From: Flavobacterium johnsoniae UW101
GTDB lineage: Bacteria; Bacteroidota; Bacteroidia; Flavobacteriales; Flavobacteriaceae
Assembly (NCBI RefSeq): GCF_000016645.1
Contig: NC_009441.1
Coordinates: 3,906,001-3,970,000, forward strand
DNA: 64,000 nt
Direction: 5' to 3'
This document shows, piece by piece, positions 32,557 through 42,034 of the stretch. Numbering within the stretch: position 1 is the first letter of the stretch; each line of letters opens with the position of its first letter. The position numbers and the translations under genes were made by a program. The notes under the pieces were generated by a model. It did not search any database and had not been told where the DNA came from. It worked only from the letters and a program-made list of their open reading frames with translations.

Positions 32557-34356
32557 ATGAAAAAAATTACTACCTTATTTCTTTTGGTTTCGATTAATGT
32601 TTTTTCTCAAATATATGTAGGAGCCACTACACCTCTTTATGTAAAAAATCAAGTATTGTTTGTTAATCAAGGTATAAACTTAGCTGCAAACTCTAATGTA
32701 TATTTACGGAATAATTCGCAGCTGCTTCAAGGTACGAGCGGTACTTCAACAAATTCAGGAACAGGAACAATTTCAGTTTATCAGGAAGGAACATCTGATA
32801 ATTTCGAGTACAATTATTGGTGTTCTCCAGTCGGTACGCCATCTGCAGGAGCAGGAAATACTAATTTTGGAATTGCCCTGCTTAACCGACCTTCGACTGT
32901 AACTGCTTCTACTCCTGCCACAATTCTTCCTCTCTCAAGCCTTGATGGAACAGCAAATCCGTTAGCCATAGCTTCCCGCTGGATTTATAAATTAGCCAAC
33001 GCAGACAGTTATTGGCAGTGGGTTCAAGTAGGAAGTGCTTCTACTATTGCGCCAGGCGAAGGGTTTACGATGAAAGGAACAAGCGGCACAGATACGGCAG
33101 ATCCGGAAGGAACAAGTATCGTAAATAATCCCGGCAGTTCGCAGCGATATGATTTTAGGGGAAAACCAAATGATGGTAATATTTCTGTTTCTGTTGGAGC
33201 TGCAGGAGCCTCCACTCTTACAGGTAATCCTTATCCTTCTGCTCTGCATCTTAATGCATTTTTGTTAGATCCGTCAAATAGTGCATGTACCAGAATTGCC
33301 TATTTTTGGGAACAGGATAAAACCACAAATTCTCATTATTTAGCTGCTTATCGTGCTGGTTATGGCGCTTATGCCCCTATGAGTGTAAATACAAATGGTG
33401 TATATACCGCTGCTACTTTCAATAGTTATAATGGAGATGGTACAGTAAATACAGTGGGATCTCCATCGGGAATTGTAATCGAACGCAGATATTCGCCTAT
33501 AGGTCAAGGTTTCATTATTTATGGAAACACGAGCGGAACAGTTACTTTTAGAAACTCTCACCGCATTTTTGTAAAAGAAGCTGCAGGTTCCTCACAATTT
33601 GAAAAACCTTCTAAAGTAAAAACACTTAATGAAAATAAAAAAACCGATGAGGAAGATGAAATTACAGATGTTCCGCACTTCAAAATAAATACCATAATAA
33701 ACAATCAGTTTACAAGACAAATTGCCCTTGCATTTCTTCCAGAAGCAACAGATAATATCGATGCAGGAATGGATGCTCTTAGTATGGATGATGATTTACC
33801 CAACGATGTTTTGTTTTGGCTTGAAGATGCCGGGTATGTAATTCAAGGTGTTAATTTTGATGTATCAAAAAAAATTCCGCTTCATGTAAAGGCAACGGCC
33901 AGCAGTACTTTCAAATTTTCTGTGCCTATAATTACAAATTTTGATCCTTCCCAAAATATTTATTTGTATGATGCTTTGGATTCTTCCTATCATGATATAA
34001 AAAACAGTTCTTATGAAGTCACTCTTGCATCTGGGGTTTATAATGACCGATTTAAGATTGCTTTTAAAAATGAAACACTCGGCATTGATGACAATAATAA
34101 ATCCAGCTTTTTTATAGCTCAGGATAATTACAATCAGCTTTTAAAAGCTTCTAATCCAGACACGAGAAATTTTAAATCTTTCAGTCTTTATGATATATCT
34201 GGCAAAAAAGTTTTATTCAAAAACAATTTAGGAACAGAACAAAACTATAGTTTCTCTACATCTGGCTTAAGCCATGGAGTTTACATTGCTGTATTTCTAA
34301 CAGACGATAACGAAAAAATATCCCAAAAAGTAATTATTTCAAATTCCCGAAATTAA
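32557..34356 (+). CDS. T9SS cargo protein with type A C-terminal sorting domain
   Basis: The 599-residue protein has a signal peptide ending VFS and a long Ser/Thr/Asn/Gly-rich surface-type region. At about residues 525-599 is a type A sorting domain (NFKSFSLYDISGKKVLFK ... YSFSTSGLSHGVYIAVF ... KISQKVIIS), the signal for export through the Bacteroidota type IX secretion system. The central part has the pattern PVGTPSAGAGN / GNPYPSALHL found in large Flavobacterium surface proteins of unknown role. It is followed 53 bp later by another secreted protein, probably in the same operon. It should be cell-surface or released. Adhesion is possible but not shown. Confidence 0.85.
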   Translation: MKKITTLFLLVSINVFSQIYVGATTPLYVKNQVLFVNQGINLAANSNVYLRNNSQLLQGTSGTSTNSGTGTISVYQEGTSDNFEYNYWCSPVGTPSAGAGNTNFGIALLNRPSTVTASTPATILPLSSLDGTANPLAIASRWIYKLANADSYWQWVQVGSASTIAPGEGFTMKGTSGTDTADPEGTSIVNNPGSSQRYDFRGKPNDGNISVSVGAAGASTLTGNPYPSALHLNAFLLDPSNSACTRIAYFWEQDKTTNSHYLAAYRAGYGAYAPMSVNTNGVYTAATFNSYNGDGTVNTVGSPSGIVIERRYSPIGQGFIIYGNTSGTVTFRNSHRIFVKEAAGSSQFEKPSKVKTLNENKKTDEEDEITDVPHFKINTIINNQFTRQIALAFLPEATDNIDAGMDALSMDDDLPNDVLFWLEDAGYVIQGVNFDVSKKIPLHVKATASSTFKFSVPIITNFDPSQNIYLYDALDSSYHDIKNSSYEVTLASGVYNDRFKIAFKNETLGIDDNNKSSFFIAQDNYNQLLKASNPDTRNFKSFSLYDISGKKVLFKNNLGTEQNYSFSTSGLSHGVYIAVFLTDDNEKISQKVIISNSRN

Positions 34357-34409
34357 TTTAAATCATCTCTAAAGACTATAACGACTCAAATAAACTAATA
34401 CCAAAAATT

Positions 34410-35900
34410 ATGATAAAATACAGCCCACAAAATTACTTTAAATGCCTGTTTTTTTTATTTCTTTTGATTTCATTTTCAGGACATTCTCAAATCGGAATTG
34501 GAACTGTAACACCTAATGCAAGTTCTGTTCTAGACATTACATCGACTACTCAGGGAATGCTTACACCCCGAATGACTACTGCTCAAAGAAATGCTGTCGC
34601 ATCACCTGCAGATGGTTTATTAGTTTATGATACAGATCTAAAAGCTTTTCATTTCTACTCTGGAGCAACATCTACATGGATTAGTATTACTAGTGGCGTT
34701 AATCCAAGACTAAATTTTAAGCGTATTAGAAGCACCGACAATCTTGCCGTAGTTTTAGCTGCAGAACTTGCAGCTGGCGGAGGATCAAAATATCTTTTAA
34801 ACACCAACACTCTTTATGAAATTAACGGAACAGTTTCTTTTAATTTCCCTATTGATTTAAATAATGCCTATATACAAGGCCTTGACCCAAATGAAGATGT
34901 TTTGTTTCGACCTACAGGAAACCTTTTTGAAGGTGCAACAGGCGGCGGTATTAAAAGTGTTACATTACGTGCGGCTACGGGAAGTGTTTTTAACCTGAAT
35001 GCTTCAGCAACAGAAAATTTGATTTTTAGAGATTCTGTTGTTGCAAATTCTGCAAACGTAGGGACTATATCGGGTTTTGGATTGGTCTTTCTTAGTATTG
35101 TTCAGTATACCGGAAATACAAATGGTGTAACCTATAATAATATTTCACAATTACTGCTTAGTAACACAGGTTGGCTAAACAACAATAATGGAACTTATGA
35201 AAAGTTTACAGGAACTTTTACACTTATTGAAAAACAAGGAGGTTTTAGTCAGGTAGATGGAACTGCTATAGGGTTTGATGTTTCTACATCAGGACTTACT
35301 ATAACTGGTGATGCTGTATTAGAATCGGTAGTTTTTACAGGATCAAACACAGCTGGTTATGTTAAGGGATATACAACAGGATCTTTTACCGGATATAATT
35401 TTAATAACAGCTGGAATGTGCGATCTGCCGGAATTCCAACTGAAACTGATGCAAATGCAGTTGGAGATTTTTCAATGGATTATGCTGTTGGAACTGGTCT
35501 TGCAGTGAGTTTTAATTCTTCGAATCCAAGTAATATTGTGAAAATTGGAGCAACCGGAACACCTTCTACAACTTATTCTAATTTATTTAGGTTTTCAACC
35601 GATGCGGCAAACAGACTTCGATATGTAGGGAAAAAGAAAAGGATTTTTCAAATTACAGGATCAATTTCTTTTCAGGTACCAGGGTTAGCTACTCATATAA
35701 TTTATATAGCCAAAAATGGAACAGTTATAAGCCAGTATAAAATTTATGGAAGAGGCCAGGCTTTAAATGATATTGTCGTTTTACCATTAAATGCTACAAC
35801 CGAGTTAGTAAACAATGATTACATTGAAGTTTTTGCCCAAAGATTTTCTGGCACAACTGGAGATATTGTAGTTCCTAATATGGCCATTACAATTAAATAA
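34410..35900 (+). CDS. Secreted protein with tail-fibre-like C-terminal repeat region
   Basis: The 496-residue protein has a signal peptide cleaved after GHS and a start of the mature chain (IGIGTVTPNASSVLDI ... GMLTPRMTTAQRNA) seen in many Flavobacteriia exported proteins that share the 'LTPRMTTAQR' motif with phage tail-fibre-like proteins. Most of the chain is beta-rich with Gly/Thr/Asn repeats, and the C-terminus looks like a jelly-roll domain. No sorting domain is seen, so it may stay periplasmic or be bound by the upstream T9SS protein. Function unknown; surface structure is inference. Confidence 0.7.
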   Translation: MIKYSPQNYFKCLFFLFLLISFSGHSQIGIGTVTPNASSVLDITSTTQGMLTPRMTTAQRNAVASPADGLLVYDTDLKAFHFYSGATSTWISITSGVNPRLNFKRIRSTDNLAVVLAAELAAGGGSKYLLNTNTLYEINGTVSFNFPIDLNNAYIQGLDPNEDVLFRPTGNLFEGATGGGIKSVTLRAATGSVFNLNASATENLIFRDSVVANSANVGTISGFGLVFLSIVQYTGNTNGVTYNNISQLLLSNTGWLNNNNGTYEKFTGTFTLIEKQGGFSQVDGTAIGFDVSTSGLTITGDAVLESVVFTGSNTAGYVKGYTTGSFTGYNFNNSWNVRSAGIPTETDANAVGDFSMDYAVGTGLAVSFNSSNPSNIVKIGATGTPSTTYSNLFRFSTDAANRLRYVGKKKRIFQITGSISFQVPGLATHIIYIAKNGTVISQYKIYGRGQALNDIVVLPLNATTELVNNDYIEVFAQRFSGTTGDIVVPNMAITIK

Positions 35901-35920
35901 TTCATCTTCTTTTACAAAAT

Positions 35921-35963
35921 AAAAAACACTTCAAAAAGCATTAAGTTTTTTGAAGTGTTTTTT
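35921..35963. terminator. Terminator after secreted protein gene
   Basis: Inverted repeat with 17-bp arms (35921-35937 and 35947-35963, core AACACTTCAAAAA) followed by a T-run. Confidence 0.82.
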
Positions 35964-35974
35964 TATTTTCGATT

Positions 35975-35991
35975 AATGCATTTCATGCATT
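35975..35991. promoter_or_regulatory. ATGCAT-containing palindrome upstream of the elaA-like gene
   Basis: AATGCA-TTTCA-TGCATT, sharing the TTAATGCATT core with a site in the LysR intergenic region (37421-37432). A plausible -7 box TATCTTTG lies downstream at 36034-36041. It may be a LysR operator; inference. Confidence 0.4.
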
Positions 35992-36062
35992 ACTTGATAA
36001 AAAATAAGCATTTTATATCATTACTCTCTGTCTTATCTTTGTCAAAAATGTAAACTTAGAAT

Positions 36063-36509
36063 ATGACCTTAAATTATTGTATTAAATCTTTTGATGAATT
36101 AACCAATAACGAATTGTACAATCTGCTTCGTTTAAGAAGCGAGATTTTCGTTGTAGAACAAAATTGTGCTTACCTTGACTTGGATAATAAAGACCAGAAA
36201 AGTTTTCATTTGCTGTATTATGTAAATAACGAATTTGCCGGAAGCACACGGCTGGTTCCAGCTGGTTTATCTTTTGAGGAAATTTCTATAGGCAGAGTTG
36301 TTATTGCCAGCTCTCACCGCGGATTAGGATTGGGAGTAAAATTAATGGAAGCTGCAATAGAAGGCTGTCAGCAAAAATTTGGAAATGGTCCTATTAGAAT
36401 TGGTGCACAGTATCATTTATCAAAATTTTACCAGTCATTAGGATTTGTTGAGCAGGGAGAACAATATGATGAAGACGGAATTCCGCATATTGAAATGCTG
36501 AGAGCTTAA
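36063..36509 (+). CDS. elaA: GNAT acetyltransferase, ElaA family
   Basis: The 148-residue protein is a single-domain GNAT enzyme of the ElaA type. The sequences LYNLLRLRSEIFVVEQNCAY and SIGRVVIASSHRGLGLGVKLM (acetyl-CoA loop R-G-x-G-x-G) fit the family, and YQSLGF is the C-terminal family signature. The acceptor substrate is unknown. The gene is convergent with the LysR regulator (8-bp gap) and preceded by a palindrome similar to one in the LysR promoter region, so it may be part of that regulon. Confidence 0.85.
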   Translation: MTLNYCIKSFDELTNNELYNLLRLRSEIFVVEQNCAYLDLDNKDQKSFHLLYYVNNEFAGSTRLVPAGLSFEEISIGRVVIASSHRGLGLGVKLMEAAIEGCQQKFGNGPIRIGAQYHLSKFYQSLGFVEQGEQYDEDGIPHIEMLRA

Positions 36510-36517
36510 ATACAAGT

Positions 36518-37381
36518 TTAAAGAACAACCAGTTTTAAAACATTGGCCAAAACCGGATTATGATCTTCGGCTCTCCAATTGATATAAAGATCAGTTTCTA
36601 AAGGAAGTTTGATAAATCTGATTCCTGAAATTTCATGAAAAACATACGAATCCGGTAATATCGCTATACCAAGTCCTTTTCGAACCAAAGCAATTATAGC
36701 CGAACCAAATTCAGAATGAAGATAAACTTCGGGTGCATTTTCAAAAGAGTTAAACAATCGTTGTATTAAATCGCTGTAACTGCTTCCTTCATCTGTAGTA
36801 GGCAGTATAAATTTTTGATTTGCCAATGATTCTTTCGTAAGATCTTCGGGCTTTTGATAAGGATGATTTTCTGGAACTACAATTGCTAGATTATCAGTGT
36901 AGATTTTTTCTGATTTTATATCTCTGGCGTGATTAATATCTCTTGTAATCGCCAGATCGATTTTATAATTGCGGAGAAATTCCTGCTGGTTTTCATACAA
37001 AACCTGAACCAGTTTGATTTTTAATTTGGGAAATGCATCAGAAATACGCGATAAAATATCCGGCATAATTGAAGCCGAAATAGAATCCGGATGAGAAATG
37101 GTAAGTGTACCGCTTTCGCCTAAATGAATCTGACGCGCCGATTGATGTATATACTCCAGTTTACTGAGTTCTACTTCCCATTTTTCCTGAAGAAATCTGC
37201 CGGCTGACGTAAGCTTGACATTTCGTTTATTACGTTCAAAAAGCTGAACACCAAGCTGGTTTTCAAGAGACTGAATCTGACGGCTTAAAGCCGATTGTGT
37301 AATATTCATTTTTCCGGCAGTATTCCAGAAATGAAGTTCGCGGGCCAGAGCCAGAAAATATTTAATCTGCTGTAAATCCAT
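36518..37381 (-). CDS. LysR-family transcriptional regulator
   Basis: The 287-residue protein has the LysR winged helix at residues 1-60 (FLALARELHFWNTAGKMNITQSALSRQIQSLE in parts) and a two-lobed effector domain with the SISASIMPDILSRI type segment. It is divergent from a GNAT/EamA operon with a 62-bp promoter region that contains palindromic ATGCAT sequence. LysR proteins usually control the divergent gene, so it probably regulates the acetyltransferase and exporter. The inducer is unknown. Confidence 0.9.
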   Translation of the reverse strand: MDLQQIKYFLALARELHFWNTAGKMNITQSALSRQIQSLENQLGVQLFERNKRNVKLTSAGRFLQEKWEVELSKLEYIHQSARQIHLGESGTLTISHPDSISASIMPDILSRISDAFPKLKIKLVQVLYENQQEFLRNYKIDLAITRDINHARDIKSEKIYTDNLAIVVPENHPYQKPEDLTKESLANQKFILPTTDEGSSYSDLIQRLFNSFENAPEVYLHSEFGSAIIALVRKGLGIAILPDSYVFHEISGIRFIKLPLETDLYINWRAEDHNPVLANVLKLVVL

Positions 37382-37443
37382 TGATGCAATTTACGCATTT
37401 ATAAAAACAAAAAACAGATTTTAATGCATTAATAATAAAAAAA
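37382..37443. promoter_or_regulatory. Divergent LysR / GNAT promoter region with operators
   Basis: The 62 bp contain a perfect palindrome TTAATGCATTAA (37421-37432) and, nearer the LysR start, ATGC-N7-GCAT. Both are of the size seen for LysR operators. The ATGCAT core recurs at 35975-35991. Confidence 0.5.
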
Positions 37444-37971
37444 ATGAACACAATAAAAGTCCGCAAAGCGCTGATTAGTGATGCTGAAAAACTTCAAAAC
37501 ATTGGAAGAATAACTTTTTCTGAAACATTTTCGGATGTAAATTCAGAAGAAAATATGATTAAATATCTGGATGAAAGTTTTAATCTGGAAAAAATCGCTT
37601 CTGAACTCAACAATAAAGATTCACACTTTTATTTAGCAGAATTAGACGGAGAAGTAATTGGCTATTTGAAATTAAATACTGGAGAAGCTCAAACCGAATT
37701 GAAAGAAAAAAATGTGCTCGAAATAGAACGAATTTATGTTTTAAAGGAATTTCACGGTAAAAAAATCGCTCAGGAACTTTACAATCAGGCTTTAAAAAAA
37801 GCCGAGGAAATAAAGGCACATTATATATGGCTTGGTGTCTGGGAAAAAAATTTCAGGGCAGTAAGTTTTTATACCAAAAATGGTTTTGTACAATTTGACA
37901 CCCATATTTTCAGACTGGGCGATGACGAACAAACCGATTTAATGATGAAGAAAATTTTAATCAATGAATAA
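37444..37971 (+). CDS. GNAT acetyltransferase
   Basis: The 175-residue protein has a full GNAT domain: IGRITFSETFSDVNSEENM at the N-terminus, and EIERIYVLKEFHGKKIAQELY with the acetyl-CoA loop, where the usual Gly is partly replaced. WLGVWEKNFRAVSFYTKNGF is the C-terminal beta-alpha signature. The WEKN-x-x-A-x-x-FY-x-K-x-GF pattern is typical of small-molecule or antibiotic-type acetyltransferases. It overlaps the following EamA exporter by 8 bp, so the two are translationally coupled. A pairing of modification and export is suggested by context. Confidence 0.87.
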   Translation: MNTIKVRKALISDAEKLQNIGRITFSETFSDVNSEENMIKYLDESFNLEKIASELNNKDSHFYLAELDGEVIGYLKLNTGEAQTELKEKNVLEIERIYVLKEFHGKKIAQELYNQALKKAEEIKAHYIWLGVWEKNFRAVSFYTKNGFVQFDTHIFRLGDDEQTDLMMKKILINE

Positions 37972-38854
37972 AAGGCAGATTTTACTGGTTTTACTTATCA
38001 TTGGCACTGCCTTTTGGGGCATATCCTATTCTGTTACCAAATTAGCAATTGGAAATTTTTCGCCATCCACTTTTTTATTTTATCGCTTTTTAATGGCTGT
38101 AATGGTTCTAACTGTGATTTTCTGGAAATATGTTAGAAATACCAATTTAGAATCTATTAAAACCGGTGCAGTTTTGGCCGTTCCTATGTTTTTAGGAATT
38201 CATTTGCAGACAGTTGGTTTAAAATATACCGATGCTTCTCAATGTTCTTTTATAGCCGGATTATGTGTTATTATAATTCCGTTGATAAAACTTAGCATTT
38301 ACAAAACCAGTCCGCCTTTAAAAATCTGGATAGCTGCTTTAACAGCATTATCGGGATTATTTATTATCGCTGTAAAAGACAAATTCACCATAAACCTGGG
38401 AGATCTATATACAATTGCCGGAGCCTTTGCTTTTGCAGTTTATTTAATTTCTGTAGAAAAACATTCAGCTGCAAAAAACCTTTTAACGTCAATTGTACCC
38501 ATGTTTGCATTTTGTGCTTTATTCACTTTCATTTTGGCACTTACAGATCAAAACGCAGATTGGTTTCCAGAAAGAAATACATTTTGGCTTGGAGTCGTTT
38601 ATTGTGCATTATTTTCTACAGCATACATGTACACCATTTCAAATATATCACAACGCTATTTATCGGCAGAAAGAGTTGCGGTAATTTATTTATTTGAACC
38701 TATTTTTGGTGCCATAGCCGCATTCTTTATTCTTGGCGAAAATCTTTCGCTTCGATTGCTTTTGGGAGGCAGTCTTATTTTTGCTGCGACTCTTATTTCC
38801 GAAGTAAACCTTAAAAACTCCAATTACAGATTAGGAATTAAAAAAACCTCTTAA
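37964..38854 (+). CDS. EamA/DMT-family membrane transporter
   Basis: The 296-residue protein has ten predicted membrane helices in two EamA repeats, as in RhaT/YdcZ-type metabolite exporters. Visible family features are GTAFWGISYSVTKLAI at the start and AVIYLFEPIFGAIAAFFILGE in the second repeat. It starts inside the end of the upstream GNAT gene (8-bp overlap). It probably exports a small metabolite or amino acid, and its substrate is unknown. LysR-controlled GNAT-EamA pairs are common in bacteria. Confidence 0.88.
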   Translation: MNKRQILLVLLIIGTAFWGISYSVTKLAIGNFSPSTFLFYRFLMAVMVLTVIFWKYVRNTNLESIKTGAVLAVPMFLGIHLQTVGLKYTDASQCSFIAGLCVIIIPLIKLSIYKTSPPLKIWIAALTALSGLFIIAVKDKFTINLGDLYTIAGAFAFAVYLISVEKHSAAKNLLTSIVPMFAFCALFTFILALTDQNADWFPERNTFWLGVVYCALFSTAYMYTISNISQRYLSAERVAVIYLFEPIFGAIAAFFILGENLSLRLLLGGSLIFAATLISEVNLKNSNYRLGIKKTS

Positions 38855-38968
38855 TCCAATTCTTACATACTGATAATTATATAATTACAACTTTTAATAG
38901 TATAAGCACAATAAGCTTTTCTGAAATAACTTTGATATACGATTCAATTTAATTTCAGAAAAGCTTGT

Positions 38969-39451
38969 ATGGTTATATATATCATTATACAATTACTGCT
39001 GGTTTCTATTGCCGCAACTTCAGCCATGACTTGGTTTAGTTACGCTATGTCAAAAAACTTTAGGGAATTGTATAAAGAACCTGTATTACTTGCTTTTGTT
39101 TTAGAGAAATTAAAACTGAATCTTACAGAACAATCAAAAAAAACTTGGGGCTGGTTACTGCATTATATAATCGGTTTTTTGTTTGTTCTTGGGTATCACA
39201 TTATTTGGGTAAAGGACATATTACCAATTTCTCCGTTAAGTGCTCTCCTACTAGGAGTAATAAGCGGTGTGATTGGTATTATCAGCTGGGTATTTATGTT
39301 TAAAATAACCCATCATCAACCCCCAATTGACTTTAAAGGTTATTATATTCAGCTGTTCTTTGCTCATATAATTTTTGCTATTGTCGCAACAGTTCTCTAC
39401 TCTATTACAATGACAATTTTAATATTAACAAATGCCTATGTCACTGTCTAA
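38969..39451 (+). CDS. Four-span membrane protein upstream of ligD
   Basis: The 160-residue protein has four hydrophobic segments (about 3-20, 62-80, 90-112 and 125-150) and conserved polar residues in between, including HYIIGFLFVLGYH and FKITHHQPP. No named family is recognised. Its end overlaps the ligD start by 14-20 bp, so the two are co-transcribed; a possible -7 box TAACTTTG lies at 38927-38934. Small membrane proteins next to NHEJ genes have no established role, so the link to repair may be only positional. Confidence 0.65.
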   Translation: MVIYIIIQLLLVSIAATSAMTWFSYAMSKNFRELYKEPVLLAFVLEKLKLNLTEQSKKTWGWLLHYIIGFLFVLGYHIIWVKDILPISPLSALLLGVISGVIGIISWVFMFKITHHQPPIDFKGYYIQLFFAHIIFAIVATVLYSITMTILILTNAYVTV

Positions 39452-41999
39452 ATACAACGAAAAGAGAGATTTTAAGCAAACACGCGAGCCAAAAGGCAAG
39501 GTTGAAAAATCGGCCAATGAATTGATTTTTGTCGTTCAAAAACATGCTGCATCGCATTTGCATTATGATTTTAGACTGGAAATGAACGGCGTTCTCAAAA
39601 GCTGGGCAGTTCCAAAAGGTCCTTCAATGGATCCCGAAGTAAAACGTCTTGCTATGATGGTCGAAGATCATCCTTACAGTTATAAAGATTTTGAAGGAAC
39701 AATTCCGGCCGGAAACTATGGCGCCGGAAATGTAATTGTATGGGATAACGGTACGTATACTTCTGACGAAAAAACAGCTTCTGATGAAAAACAGCTTTTA
39801 GCCGATCTTAAAAAAGGCCGTCTGAGTTTTGTCTTAAAAGGAAAAAAACTTAAAGGCGAATTTTCATTGGTAAAACTTCATGGAAAACAGGAAAATGCCT
39901 GGCTTTTAATCAAAAAACAGGATAAATATGCTTCAGAATCAGATATATTAGAAAAAGACAAATCGGTTATTTCTAAAAGAAGTCTGGAAGAACTGGAGAA
40001 AAAATCAGATAAGATGACCGCCAAATCTGAAGAAAAAGAAACCAAACTAAAAGCCATAAAAAAAAAGCCTAAAGCAAAAACTATAAAAGCCGAATTCATC
40101 AAACCGATGCTTGCCAATACTACAGAAAAACCTTTTGATGACGAGGAATGGATTTTTGAAAATAAATACGACGGTTACCGTACGATTGCTGTTGTTAACT
40201 CTGATAAAACAGCATTATTCAGCAGAAATAAAATTTCTTTTGATATCAATTTTAAACCCATTGCAGACGAATTAAAAAAAATAGATCATACCGTAGTTCT
40301 CGATGGCGAAATTGTAGTGGAAAATAAATCTGGACGAGCCGATTTTCAACTGCTTCAAAACTATTTAAAAACCGGAATTGGAAATTTAAAATATTATGTT
40401 TTTGATTTACTCAATTTAGACGGAAATGAGGTGACAGAATTGTCTCTCCTCGATCGAAAAGAACTTCTTAAAATTTTATTTAATAAATATTCTTTTTCGA
40501 ATATTTTCTATTCTGAACATACAATTGCAAATGGAATTGAGCAATTTGAAAAAGCGCGAAAAAATAACAGCGAAGGAATAATTGCCAAAAAAGCAGACAG
40601 TTCTTATACCGCTGGCGGAAGAAGCAATAACTGGCTGAAAATAAAGATTTCTAACGAAGAAGAAGCCATTATTATCGGGATTACAGAACCCAAAAATTCC
40701 CGAAAATATTTTGGCGCAATTTTGCTGGGTCAATACAACGGTAAAAATCTGCAATATATAGGGAAATGCGGCACTGGATTTACCGAAGCTGTTTTAAAAG
40801 AACTTTATACTAAATTAAAACCTCTTTTTACAGATCAATCACCATTGCAGGAAAAAGTTCCTTTACGGGATACTATTCAATGGGTAAAGCCCAAATTAGT
40901 CTGTCAGGTAAAATACTCTGAATGGACGCAGGATAACAATTTAAGACATCCGGTTTATCTGGGATTACGAATTGACAAAAAAGCCCAAGAGGTTGTTTTT
41001 AATGGAAATGACAACACTAAAACTATAAATCACAATCAGGAAAAAATGGAAAATTTAAAAGAACATACAACTGAAAATGATTACGATTTAAAAATTGGAA
41101 AAACGATACTCCATTTAACCAATCAAAATAAAATTTATTTCCCGCAGGACGGAATTACAAAAGGCGATATTATTCAATATTATAATGAAGCCGCACCGTT
41201 AATGCTGCCCTATTTAAAAGACCGTCCAGAATCGATGAACCGTTTTCCTAACGGAATTGATTCGCCTGGTTTTTACCAAAAAGATATTGATGCCGACAAA
41301 ACTCCAAAATGGCTGAAAACCAAAAAAATCTTTTCAGAATCAAACGATGCCGATGTTAATTATCTTATTTGTAATGATAAAGAAACGCTGCTTTATATGG
41401 CAAATTTGGGCTGTATTGAAATCAATCCGTGGAATTCCACTATAAAAAACATTTCGAATCCGGATTGGCTGGTAATCGATTTAGATCCTGCGAAAGAAGA
41501 TGATTTTAAATCTGTAATCGAAACAGCATTAGTAGTTAAAGAAGTTATGGATGAATTGCAAACCGAGTGTTTGTGCAAAACTTCCGGAGCTTCAGGACTG
41601 CATATTTATATACCGCTTGGCGCACAATACGACTATGATTCTATTAAAATCCTGGCCGAATTAATTGCAAAAGAAGTACATACAAGACTGCCTAAAACTA
41701 CTTCAATTGAACGAAGCATCAAGAAAAGAAAAAATAAATTGTATATCGATTTTCTTCAAAACCGAAGAGGACAAACTTTGGCCGCGCCCTACTCTGTCCG
41801 CCCGCAACCAGGCGCAACAGTTTCGACTCCGTTAGAATGGAATGAAGTAAATGAAAAACTTCATCCGTCGCAGTTTACGATAAAAAATGTATTGCAGCGT
41901 TTTGAGAAAAAGGGTGATTTATGGAAACCTGTTTTGTCAAAAGGTGCCAATATCAAAAAGATTATCAAGAAATTAGAGGAAAAACAACTGGAAAATTAA
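39438..41999 (+). CDS. ligD: Multifunctional NHEJ DNA ligase LigD
   Basis: LigD seals double-strand breaks after Ku binds the ends. This protein of about 853 residues has the domain order phosphoesterase, ligase, polymerase. The N-terminal 3'-phosphoesterase shows HLHYDFRLEMNG and FEGTIPAGNYGAG. The ATP-dependent ligase has the nucleotidyl motif ENKYDGYR (Lys near 245), LDGEIVV and EGIIAKK. The C-terminal primase-polymerase domain (from about 570) has the DLDP metal motif near 682 and the ending RRGQTLAAPYSVRPQPGA. The start is placed at the ATG giving MSLSKYNEKRDF; another ATG lies two codons upstream. It is convergent with ku, 9 bp away. Confidence 0.93.
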   Translation: MSLSKYNEKRDFKQTREPKGKVEKSANELIFVVQKHAASHLHYDFRLEMNGVLKSWAVPKGPSMDPEVKRLAMMVEDHPYSYKDFEGTIPAGNYGAGNVIVWDNGTYTSDEKTASDEKQLLADLKKGRLSFVLKGKKLKGEFSLVKLHGKQENAWLLIKKQDKYASESDILEKDKSVISKRSLEELEKKSDKMTAKSEEKETKLKAIKKKPKAKTIKAEFIKPMLANTTEKPFDDEEWIFENKYDGYRTIAVVNSDKTALFSRNKISFDINFKPIADELKKIDHTVVLDGEIVVENKSGRADFQLLQNYLKTGIGNLKYYVFDLLNLDGNEVTELSLLDRKELLKILFNKYSFSNIFYSEHTIANGIEQFEKARKNNSEGIIAKKADSSYTAGGRSNNWLKIKISNEEEAIIIGITEPKNSRKYFGAILLGQYNGKNLQYIGKCGTGFTEAVLKELYTKLKPLFTDQSPLQEKVPLRDTIQWVKPKLVCQVKYSEWTQDNNLRHPVYLGLRIDKKAQEVVFNGNDNTKTINHNQEKMENLKEHTTENDYDLKIGKTILHLTNQNKIYFPQDGITKGDIIQYYNEAAPLMLPYLKDRPESMNRFPNGIDSPGFYQKDIDADKTPKWLKTKKIFSESNDADVNYLICNDKETLLYMANLGCIEINPWNSTIKNISNPDWLVIDLDPAKEDDFKSVIETALVVKEVMDELQTECLCKTSGASGLHIYIPLGAQYDYDSIKILAELIAKEVHTRLPKTTSIERSIKKRKNKLYIDFLQNRRGQTLAAPYSVRPQPGATVSTPLEWNEVNEKLHPSQFTIKNVLQRFEKKGDLWKPVLSKGANIKKIIKKLEEKQLEN

Positions 42000-42005
42000 A
42001 ATCTA

Positions 42006-42034
42006 AGACTAAGAAGATTTTTTCTTCTTAGTCT
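42006..42034. terminator. Hairpin across the end of ku
   Basis: Perfect 12-bp arms (AGACTAAGAAGA and TCTTCTTAGTCT) with a 5-nt T loop. It covers the ku stop codon and its last codons (KKKSS) and lies just after the ligD stop. It could separate the convergent transcripts, but no T-run follows on either strand, so it may work as a stabilising end and not as a classic terminator. Confidence 0.6.
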
